Origin: Thiomonas arsenitoxydans
GTDB taxonomy: Bacteria > Pseudomonadota > Gammaproteobacteria > Burkholderiales > Burkholderiaceae_C
Assembly: GCF_000253115.1 (NCBI RefSeq)
Contig: NC_014145.1
Coordinates: forward strand, 434,001-498,000
Direction: 5' to 3'
DNA: 64,000 bases
The notes below the pieces were generated by a model. It saw nothing but the letters and a program-made list of their open reading frames with translations. It was not told where the DNA came from and did not search any database. Below are positions 55,714 to 64,000 of the stretch, in pieces. The position numbers were made by a program, and so were the translations under genes. The stretch's first letter is position 1. The number at the start of each line of letters is the position of its first letter.

Positions 55714-57636
55714 CTAAGGCGTGTGCTTGGGCGAGTGGATACCCCATCGTTTCATGTGCCGGTACAGCGTCATGCGAGATTTGCCCATCTGTTGTGCAAC
55801 GGCGCTGATATTCCACTGCGCGGCACGAAGCGACTCAAGCAGTTGCTGGGCTGCGGGCGGGTGAAGCGCTGCGTCGGGGTGGGCGCGCACTGATGGCGCG
55901 GCTGCGCCCAGCAAGGTATCAGGCAAATCCTCGATCCGGATCACGCCATCGCGGCATACGGCACGGGCAAAGGCCAGCGTATTGTGCAATTCGCGCAAGT
56001 TCCCCGGCCAGCTGTAGCTGAGCAGCGCCGCCTCGGCCTCGCGCGACAGCACCACGGCAGGTTCTTCCTCGTGCAGTAACTTGTGCAGCAGCCACAGAAG
56101 ATCGCGCCGCTGGCGTATAGCGGGAAGTTTCACACGGGCACCGGCCAGCCGGTAGTACAGATCATCCCGGAAACGACCAGTTTTCACCAGCGTTTCAAGG
56201 TCGCAATGCGTGGCTGCGATCACGCGAATGTCCACGGGTAGGGGACGCGTGGCGCCAATGACTGGCACTTCGCGCTCGGCCAGTACGCGCAGCAACCGCC
56301 CCTGCAGGTCACGCGGCATATCACCGATCTCATCCAAGAACAGCGTACCACCGTCGGCTTCATGGATGAGGCCTCGCTTTCCCTTGCTACTAGCGCCGGA
56401 AAAGCTTCCGGGCAAGTAGCCAAAAAGCTCACTCTCGATCAGCGTCTCGGGGATGGCCGCGCAATTGACCGCGACGAACGGTTTGTTTCGGCGTTGGCTT
56501 GCCTCGTGCAGGCCTTTGGCAAGGTACTCCTTGCCGCTGCCAGTTTCCCCCGTGATGAGAATGCTGATAGGCGAGTCGACAAGCTTTGCCGCGCGCGCAA
56601 TTTGGCTATCCAGCGTCGGGTCGCCGCCAGAGAGCTGAGCCAGCGGCGCCGGCAGCACCGGCGCCACCATGTCGTCCGTCGCCGCAGCGCGGCGAGCAGG
56701 GGGCGGCAGCGCATGCAGAAACAGCACCTGCCCGCGGCCTACGAGGGTCACCGCGCGCCGCTCGTCGGGCGTGGCCCGCATGAACTGGCCCAGATCATCA
56801 AGTCGAATATTGAACGCGCTCTCTAAGGCCATGCCCAGAACAGGGCCGCTGTTTGCTGCCTGAAGGAGCAGCTGCGCCTGCCTGTTGTGCCCGATGATGC
56901 GTCCGCCCGCATCGACCGCCAGCAGGTAGTCAGGGCTGATCTCCACAAACTCCGGCGAAGGGTGCAGCTTGAGCACCCAGTCATTGCGAAACCAGCGCAG
57001 GAAGTTTGCGTTTTCCACGCGGCTTGCATAGACCTTGACCAACTGGAGTGCCAGATGCTGGCTCGTTTTCATTTTGGGCGACGTCAGCGCCGAGATATCT
57101 AGGACGGCATTAATCTGGCCAAATGGGTCATAGATAGGTGCGGCTGTACAGGTCAGCGGAATATGGGTCGCATCGAAGTGATCGTCCTGATGGACCGTTA
57201 GCGCCTCGCCTGTCATCAGGGCCGTGCCCACGCCACAGGTGCCAGCGTGGTATTCACTCCAGTCCGCGCCAAGGGACAGGCCGGCGTGGCGCAGGGTGTG
57301 GTCGAGCTGGATGTCCCCGATGAAATCCACCGTGATGCCGCGCGAGTCCGTGAGCAAAACGCAGTAGCCCATGCCGACGACCTGCTTATACAAGGACTCC
57401 AAGCCGTAGCGTGCCATATGCAGAAAATCGTCGATACGCTCCCGGTGCTCGCGCAGCTGCTGTTGATGCAGGATCACAGCGGGGCGCATGCAGGTGGGAT
57501 CTAGGCGGTGCTCGTGTACGCAGCGCGTCCATGACTCGCGAATCACCCCATCGAGGGCGAGGGACGTGCGAAGGGGGAGGCCCTCGCCGGCCAGAGTCAT
57601 GACCGTTTGGATGTGTTCACGCGCGCGCAAGTCCAT
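55714..57636 (-). CDS. acoR: Sigma-54 enhancer-binding regulator AcoR
   Basis: 640 residues. An N-terminal GAF-type sensory half includes [21 protein letters not shown]. The AAA+ domain has Walker [15 protein letters not shown] and Walker [14 protein letters not shown]. The sigma-54 contact loop reads GSFSGA instead of GAFTGA. A Fis-type helix-turn-helix ends the protein ([20 protein letters not shown]). It should activate the acoXABC promoter on sensing acetoin or acetaldehyde. The start ATG follows GGAGACAGCC; longer starts to 57771 are possible. Confidence 0.88.
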   Translation of the reverse strand: MDLRAREHIQTVMTLAGEGLPLRTSLALDGVIRESWTRCVHEHRLDPTCMRPAVILHQQQLREHRERIDDFLHMARYGLESLYKQVVGMGYCVLLTDSRGITVDFIGDIQLDHTLRHAGLSLGADWSEYHAGTCGVGTALMTGEALTVHQDDHFDATHIPLTCTAAPIYDPFGQINAVLDISALTSPKMKTSQHLALQLVKVYASRVENANFLRWFRNDWVLKLHPSPEFVEISPDYLLAVDAGGRIIGHNRQAQLLLQAANSGPVLGMALESAFNIRLDDLGQFMRATPDERRAVTLVGRGQVLFLHALPPPARRAAATDDMVAPVLPAPLAQLSGGDPTLDSQIARAAKLVDSPISILITGETGSGKEYLAKGLHEASQRRNKPFVAVNCAAIPETLIESELFGYLPGSFSGASSKGKRGLIHEADGGTLFLDEIGDMPRDLQGRLLRVLAEREVPVIGATRPLPVDIRVIAATHCDLETLVKTGRFRDDLYYRLAGARVKLPAIRQRRDLLWLLHKLLHEEEPAVVLSREAEAALLSYSWPGNLRELHNTLAFARAVCRDGVIRIEDLPDTLLGAAAPSVRAHPDAALHPPAAQQLLESLRAAQWNISAVAQQMGKSRMTLYRHMKRWGIHSPKHTP

Positions 57637-57778
57637 GGCTGTCTCCAGGGTCGGGCGCGTGGCCAGCGCCTCTAGCTCTGAAGGGTAAATGTACTCTGTC
57701 GCGGGCGCTGCGGGAATTGGGATCCTTGCACAACGAGGAATGAGCCTGAGCGAAGGTTGAGAGGCAGGCACTGACGCC

Positions 57779-59752
57779 CTACTTTTGTATTACGTGCCGG
57801 TAAAGCGTGCTGCGATGCACCCCTAACAGCCGCGCAGCGCGGCTGACGTTGCCGCCGCAGGACGCGATTGCTGCATGAATCGCGGTGTCGGTCATGGCGC
57901 GCAACGGAACTGGGGACGTTGTGGCTCCTTCCCACTCAGCATCCGGGCGCGTCAGCGCGCTTGACGGCGAGGGTGGCTGTTGGTGATGTGTTCGCCAGTC
58001 GCGCCGAATCTCATTGGGGAGATCGGCAAGCTCGATGCAACTCCCAGGTTCGGCCAGCGCCAGAAGCGTCTGCGCGACGGCAACGAGTTGCCGCCAGTTG
58101 CCTGGCCATGAATAGTCCAAGAGCGCATCGCGCGCCTGCGGACTGAGGCGGAGCCTGCCGGAAGGCAGGATGGTCTGCAGCAGTTCGTCAATGTGCGCCT
58201 TGGCGTCGGCATGCTCCCGCAGCGCTGGCAAGTCGACTACGAAGTGCTGCAGGCGATAGTACAGATCGCTTCGGAAACGCCCCTCGGCGGCCATCCTCCT
58301 AAGATCGCGATGGGTGGCACACATCAGCACAAAGTCCACGCTCTGCTGGCGCCCGCCACCAAGCGCCTTGACTTCATGATCCTGCAAGACCCGGAGGAGC
58401 CGGGCCTGCATCGACAACGGCATGTCCCCGATCTCATCCAGAAACAAGACGCCGCCGTGCGCCTCTCGAATCTGTCCCGCCTGACCCTTGCGTCGGGCGC
58501 CGGTGAATGCACCCTCCTCGTAGCCGAAAAGTTCGGCCTCGATCAGGCCTTCCGGAATTGCAGCGCAATTGACCGCGACAAAAGGCCCTTGGCTTCGCTG
58601 GCTAGCCTGGTGGACCTGCCTGGCAAACACTTCCTTGCCGACGCCCGACTCCCCCAGGATCAGGACCGGAATGCCGCAGTCCAGGACACGCACCGCGCGT
58701 TGCCGTTGTGCCTCTCTCTGCGGGTCGACGATGATGGGCGGTTTAGACGAGGGGATTTGGCGGACCTGCTCTGTGGATTCTTGCTCAACGGCCAGGGTGA
58801 GGCGATTCGAGGCGCTCTTGGGACCGACCCAGCCTGAAGCCCACGATGCTGATTGCCCTGGCCGTACGAGCCAGGGGTGAAGAGCGAGTTCAAACTGCTC
58901 CCGGTCGGTCGCAGGCAAGGCGCTAAACAGATCATCGACAAATCGGCCACGCAACTGTTCGAACGTCATCCCGAGGGCGCGCATCGCGGCGCGATTGGCG
59001 CCGACAATCGTTGCATTTCGGATCCACAGTAGAGCTTCGCGATGTGAGCCGATCAGGGCCGGGTCGCGTGCAAAGCGCAGGATTTCGGTATGCGCAGGAC
59101 AATTGTCCATCGCCATGCGGTGTTCGATCATCTGCCCTGCCATGCGCACAAGACCCACAGTCTGGGCTTGAATGCAGCGCGGATCGCCCGAAACATCCAG
59201 CACGCCCAGAACCTGCCCTTCCGAGCCCAGCAGCGGTGCGGCGGTGCAGCCCAAGGCGCCGTTTTGTTCGAGGTAATGCTGGAGTCCAAGAACGGTGATC
59301 GGCGAGCATTCCGTCAGCGCCGTACCAATCGCATTGGTCCCCCGCTGGACTTCGGACCATTCGACGCCTGGCATCAACGCCACGCGCTGGGCCTTGTTCA
59401 TGAACACATCGGATCCCGCTGCATCGAGAATCATGCCCTGTGGGTCGGCCAGCAGCACCATCACCCGTGAGGGTGACAGCGCTTCGGCCAAAGCCTCCAG
59501 CTCGGGCAGCGCGTGTCGGCGCAGCTGCCCCTGCGCGTCGCGCCGGGCTAACAACGCCTCTTGCGCCAGGGGTTCGGGAGTCCCACTGAGTGAGCAGGGC
59601 AGAGCAGAGCACCGCCGCCATGACCTTGCAATCAGCTCTGGCACCGAGCCCTGCGGATCGCTTCCATCTTCAAAAAAACGCTGTCGCGCCAACTGCAATG
59701 TGGTCGACAGCGTGGCGATTCCCGCGCTGTCCACTGGCCTGGACTGGTGCAT
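57779..59752 (-). CDS. Second AcoR-like sigma-54 enhancer-binding regulator
   Basis: 657 residues with the same layout: GAF-like sensor ([21 protein letters not shown]), AAA+ domain with [14 protein letters not shown] and the canonical EGAFTGA loop, and a Fis-type helix-turn-helix ([19 protein letters not shown]). The ATG at 59752 follows AGGAGA. It is divergent from the aldehyde dehydrogenase gene, so control of that gene is more likely than of aco. The sensor domain differs clearly from that of AcoR, so a different ligand, for example an alcohol or aldehyde, is plausible. Confidence 0.87.
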   Translation of the reverse strand: MHQSRPVDSAGIATLSTTLQLARQRFFEDGSDPQGSVPELIARSWRRCSALPCSLSGTPEPLAQEALLARRDAQGQLRRHALPELEALAEALSPSRVMVLLADPQGMILDAAGSDVFMNKAQRVALMPGVEWSEVQRGTNAIGTALTECSPITVLGLQHYLEQNGALGCTAAPLLGSEGQVLGVLDVSGDPRCIQAQTVGLVRMAGQMIEHRMAMDNCPAHTEILRFARDPALIGSHREALLWIRNATIVGANRAAMRALGMTFEQLRGRFVDDLFSALPATDREQFELALHPWLVRPGQSASWASGWVGPKSASNRLTLAVEQESTEQVRQIPSSKPPIIVDPQREAQRQRAVRVLDCGIPVLILGESGVGKEVFARQVHQASQRSQGPFVAVNCAAIPEGLIEAELFGYEEGAFTGARRKGQAGQIREAHGGVLFLDEIGDMPLSMQARLLRVLQDHEVKALGGGRQQSVDFVLMCATHRDLRRMAAEGRFRSDLYYRLQHFVVDLPALREHADAKAHIDELLQTILPSGRLRLSPQARDALLDYSWPGNWRQLVAVAQTLLALAEPGSCIELADLPNEIRRDWRTHHQQPPSPSSALTRPDAEWEGATTSPVPLRAMTDTAIHAAIASCGGNVSRAARLLGVHRSTLYRHVIQK

Positions 59753-59812
59753 GTCTGTCTCCTGAGCTGGCGTGCCATCGAGGTCGTGGCAACCAATCTT
59801 GTATTGGCAAAG

Positions 59813-59826
59813 TGTCGCACTCGACA
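59813..59826. promoter_or_regulatory. Inverted repeat TGTCG-N4-CGACA, possible activator site
   Basis: A perfect 5-base inverted repeat with a 4-base gap lies between the divergent regulator and aldehyde dehydrogenase genes. It is about 150 bases upstream of the possible sigma-54 promoter, a normal enhancer distance. Confidence 0.35.
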
Positions 59827-59976
59827 GCCGCCATGTCACCTGTTGCAAGATGCGACGCTTGAGTGATGCGAATCGCGAATACAGCGCGAGGGCCCGTCTC
59901 CGGGTAACACCGGAGGCCTTCATCTAAGTGCTTGTTCTTGAACGCCTCAGATGTATCTTGATGTAAGAGACGGTGT

Positions 59977-59991
59977 TGGCACGGTTCCTGA
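59977..59991 (+). promoter_or_regulatory. Possible sigma-54 promoter of the aldehyde dehydrogenase gene
   Basis: TGGCACG at 59977-59983 is a perfect -24 box. The -12 box is CTGA instead of TTGC, so the conserved C is missing. It lies 62 bases before the ATG and beside an enhancer-binding regulator gene. Confidence 0.4.
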
Positions 59992-60052
59992 TAACGATGA
60001 GAGCACTGCATCTGCAGCGCAGCGCTTTTCCCAACAATCTCAGGAGACCTTC

Positions 60053-61573
<1,521 letters not shown>

Positions 61574-61676
61574 AGAGCGCCACGTGGCTGCGCGCTAACG
61601 CGAGTGGCGACTCAGGCGAACAGCAGCCCTTGCATTTCGCACGCAGCAACGTATCACGCCTTACGGATGCCCAGTA

Positions 61677-62090
61677 ATGAACACCGAGCACATCTTGCGA
61701 AACCCATCCGCGACAGCATTGACAGTCCCGCAAGTCGTGGCAACCCCAGCGACGCTAGAACTGATCGCCAAACTCAAAGCGGTCCACGGTGATTTGATGT
61801 TTCACCAGTCAGGCGGCTGTTGTGATGGCAGCGCTCCGATGTGCTTTCCTGCGGGAGAGTTTTTTGTTGGGGATGCTGACCGACTTTTGGGCGTGATCGG
61901 CGGGGTACCATTCTATATTGGATTTGCTCAGTTTGAATATTGGAAGCATACCCAGCTCATTATTGACGTTGTTCCTGGTCGAGGAGGGATGTTTTCCCTT
62001 GAGGGTGCAACGGGGCTACGTTTCCTTACACGATCTCGAATTTTTGGAGAGGACGAATGGGAAATTTTGAAAAAGGAGGGCCGCATCTAG
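61677..62090 (+). CDS. DUF779 family protein, partner of the aldehyde dehydrogenase
   Basis: 137 residues. HQSGGCCDGSAPMCFP is the hallmark Cys-rich motif, which could bind metal. DUF779 genes regularly follow AcoD/ExaC-type aldehyde dehydrogenases; no activity is proven. The second half is less GC-rich than its upstream neighbours. A nested GC hairpin lies in the 100-base gap before it (61578-61609). Confidence 0.85.
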   Translation: MNTEHILRNPSATALTVPQVVATPATLELIAKLKAVHGDLMFHQSGGCCDGSAPMCFPAGEFFVGDADRLLGVIGGVPFYIGFAQFEYWKHTQLIIDVVPGRGGMFSLEGATGLRFLTRSRIFGEDEWEILKKEGRI

Positions 62091-62225
62091 TAAACGAAGA
62101 ATTTAAAATAAATTATAAGGGAACTCCCTAGTTGATCTTTAGTTGTTCATCGAGTGCGTTAAACACGACTGTGGCGGCTGACTGCAGATTTTTTATAATT
62201 TAATCCATCACGTAAGGAGCAAGAA
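62091..62225 (+). promoter_or_regulatory. AT-rich leader of the alcohol dehydrogenase gene
   Basis: 135 AT-rich bases. TATAAT at 62194-62199 is an exact -10 box, but the -35 position (GTGGCG) is poor, so an activator may be needed. AAGGAGC lies just before the ATG. Confidence 0.4.
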
Positions 62226-63944
62226 ATGCTAATTCAGAATAGCGGAAATGCAAGATTATTGAGTATGACATTGGCCGTTTTCTGCCTGTCTATTGGGTAT
62301 GCGCCAGCTGCAACGACAGAGTACCCGGCAGTCACACAGCAGAGGCTTGATGACGCACACAAAAGTACGGATTGGTTGACGTACTATCATTCCTACGGTG
62401 GTGAAAGTAATTCACCAGCGACACAAATTGACCCGAGGAATGTCAAAAACTTAAAAATGGTTTGGTCGCACAAATTTCCGGCAGATCTAACGCAAGGTTT
62501 CGAGGCAACACCAATCGTCAATGGAAATTTCATGTTTGTGACGACTCCTAAGGATCACGTGTATGCCTTCGATGCCACCACAGGTAAAAAGCTATGGAGT
62601 TATGATCCACAACTCCCTCAAATTGCCTACAAAACAGTATGTTGTGATGTTGTAAACCGCGGCGTGGCCTTATATAAGGATAGCTTATATGTGGCAATGC
62701 TGAGTGGCGAAGTCGCTTCCTTTAACGCACAGGATGGCCAAATCAACTGGAAGAAACAACTTTTTGATCCAGGCATTGGCTATGCTTTCTCCTTAGCGCC
62801 ACTCGCCGCTAATGGAAATATCTATGTGGGCAGTGCTGGAGGCGAATATGGCGCGCGCGGATTTATTGCGGCGCTTGATGCGCATACTGGCGACACCGTT
62901 TGGAAAAAATATACAGTGCCGTCACCCGATGAAAAATACGGCGACACTTGGCCAAAGGGCATGTACACGCACTCGGGCTCTCCCGCATGGCTGACCGGAA
63001 CGTACGATCCTGAAAACCAAACACTTTACTGGGGCGTTGGTAACCCTGGGCCTTGGCTTGCAGAACTTCGCCCCGGGAAAAACCTCTATTCTGACTCGCT
63101 ATTGGCGATCAACGCTGGGAACGGGGACATTAAATGGCACTTCCAGTACACACAACATGACTCCTGGGATTATGACGGCGTAAATACAGCAATCAGGGCG
63201 AAAATCAATTACCAGGGCAAAGAATACGATGCTCTTATTCATGCTGACAGAAATGGATATTTTATCGCCCTAGATCAGAAAACTGGTAAGTTGATTTACG
63301 CAAAGCCGTTTGTTAAGACAACGTCTGTCCTTGGCTATAACAAGGAGGGCGAGTCAATTAATAATCCGAAGTCCTATCCGAAGGTAGGCGAGACGATCCA
63401 TACCTGCCCTCAATTCCTCGGAGGCAAAAATTGGTGGTCAATGGCATACGATCCGAAGACGCATATTGTCGTCGTTCCTTCGTTGCACGCTTGCGGTACT
63501 TACACGGGTTCAAAGGTTAGTTATATGCAAGGGCTGCCCTACTTGGGCGAAGGGTTCTCAATCTACCCTGAGCCGGGAAGCAAGGGGTATGGCGAAGTTC
63601 AGGGAATTGATGTCAATACCGGCAAGAAGGTATGGGGACATTGGAGCAAGATGCCTTGGAACGGTGGCGTAACCACTACAGCCAGCGGCATCGCCTTTAC
63701 GGGGTCGCTAGAAGGCCATCTCTATGCTTTCGAAACCAAGACTGGTAAGGTGCTTTGGAAGAGCCCAAAACTCGCAAGCGGAATCGTTGCGCAACCTTCT
63801 GTGTATGAGGTGGACGGAAAAGAGTATGTCGCAATTTTGGCCGGATATGGTGGTGCGAATCCGATTTGGGGCGGCCCAATGGCGACCATGACCAAGAACG
63901 TACCTCGTGGCGGCACGTTGTATGTTTTCAGCCTCAATAATTAA
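62226..63944 (+). CDS. PQQ-dependent alcohol dehydrogenase, predicted lanthanide type
   Basis: 572 residues, periplasmic, with a signal peptide ending near PAA at 29. The eight-bladed propeller repeats (for example VYAFDATTGKKLW) are visible. The adjacent disulfide Cys139-Cys140 (VCCDVVNRG) and metal ligands E207 (GGEYGARG) and N273 (GVGNPGPW) are present. The catalytic Asp315 is followed two places on by Asp317 (SWDYDGVN). That extra Asp marks the XoxF/PedH-like lanthanide enzymes; calcium enzymes usually have Ala or Ser there. It oxidises alcohols and passes electrons to a cytochrome c, not encoded here. The gene is much less GC-rich than the rest of the window, a sign of transfer. Confidence 0.9.
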   Translation: MLIQNSGNARLLSMTLAVFCLSIGYAPAATTEYPAVTQQRLDDAHKSTDWLTYYHSYGGESNSPATQIDPRNVKNLKMVWSHKFPADLTQGFEATPIVNGNFMFVTTPKDHVYAFDATTGKKLWSYDPQLPQIAYKTVCCDVVNRGVALYKDSLYVAMLSGEVASFNAQDGQINWKKQLFDPGIGYAFSLAPLAANGNIYVGSAGGEYGARGFIAALDAHTGDTVWKKYTVPSPDEKYGDTWPKGMYTHSGSPAWLTGTYDPENQTLYWGVGNPGPWLAELRPGKNLYSDSLLAINAGNGDIKWHFQYTQHDSWDYDGVNTAIRAKINYQGKEYDALIHADRNGYFIALDQKTGKLIYAKPFVKTTSVLGYNKEGESINNPKSYPKVGETIHTCPQFLGGKNWWSMAYDPKTHIVVVPSLHACGTYTGSKVSYMQGLPYLGEGFSIYPEPGSKGYGEVQGIDVNTGKKVWGHWSKMPWNGGVTTTASGIAFTGSLEGHLYAFETKTGKVLWKSPKLASGIVAQPSVYEVDGKEYVAILAGYGGANPIWGGPMATMTKNVPRGGTLYVFSLNN

Positions 63945-63960
63945 GGGCTATCGATTTCAA

Positions 63961-63985
63961 GGGGCGCCGCTGGCGCCCCATTTTA
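63961..63985 (+). terminator. Rho-independent terminator after the alcohol dehydrogenase gene
   Basis: GGGGCGCC, loop GCT and GGCGCCCC form a perfect 8-bp stem followed by ATTTTAA, 17 bases after the stop. Confidence 0.85.
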
Positions 63986-64000
63986 AGGATTTCCAAATGT

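Noticed and set aside
62172..62186. TGGCGGC-TGAC-TGCA as a sigma-54 promoter of the alcohol dehydrogenase
   Set aside because: The GG-to-GC spacing is one base short of the fixed distance, and two -24 bases differ.

Overview
The window is a GC-rich chromosome segment from a betaproteobacterium, most probably of the order Burkholderiales. The evidence is the housekeeping gene content and order (an rpoS-like sigma factor, lysS, cysS, accA-tilS, lysC followed by a tRNA-Ser), a complete minor-pilin operon of the fimT-pilVWXY1E type, and an aerobic benzoyl-CoA (box) cluster. A Thiomonas-like organism would fit, but the genus cannot be fixed from the sequence alone.

Bases 1-26,240 look like core chromosome. 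In order they carry an RpoS-like sigma factor, a PolB-like exonuclease and the rRNA methyltransferase RlmD; then, on the minus strand, a Bax-inhibitor-1 membrane protein, a PfkB-type sugar/nucleoside kinase, lysS, an MgtC/DUF4010 membrane protein, the type IV pilus minor-pilin operon with a large PilY1, lpxH, two cyclophilins, an L,D-transpeptidase and a TPR lipid-free secreted protein. On the plus strand follow cysS, an AlkA-like glycosylase, accA, tilS, lysC and tRNA-Ser(GCU). Many of these genes overlap by ATGA, TGATG or TAATG, so they are translationally coupled.

Bases 26,240-33,600 are a scrapyard of mobile DNA just behind tRNA-Ser. It holds an IS3-family element, two fragments of IS5-type transposases, the truncated end of a DUF3987 island gene with a partial duplicate of itself, an IS21 element whose istA carries an in-frame amber codon, a TRIC-channel gene cut at both ends, and a second IS3-family element whose orfA and orfB are fused by an 8-A run. 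The inverted repeats of all three insertion sequences could be read; none is flanked by a target duplication, which points to later rearrangement.

Bases 33,617-48,003 are a complete aerobic hybrid benzoate pathway. BclA makes benzoyl-CoA, BoxAB epoxidises it, BoxC opens the ring and BoxD oxidises the semialdehyde. Two crotonases, a 3-hydroxyacyl-CoA dehydrogenase and a thiolase then yield acetyl-CoA and succinyl-CoA. BoxR (helix-turn-helix plus shikimate-kinase-like domain) sits between the two divergent arms. Five quasi-palindromic NGCA-N6-TGCN sites lie exactly in the two control regions. A DUF4863 protein and an alpha/beta hydrolase are embedded in the same regulon without an assigned step.

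Bases 48,000-50,540 hold a head-to-head pair that has lost its 5' ends: an ADP-ribosylglycohydrolase remnant and a double-AAA ATPase. Bases 50,540-59,752 form an acetoin dehydrogenase locus (acoXABC plus a lipoate-protein ligase) preceded by a consensus sigma-54 promoter and two enhancer-binding regulators in tandem. acoB is broken near its start by an 8-bp tandem duplication. The window ends with an aldehyde dehydrogenase, its DUF779 partner and a PQQ-dependent alcohol dehydrogenase that carries the Asp-x-Asp signature of lanthanide enzymes. These last two genes are visibly less GC-rich than the rest.
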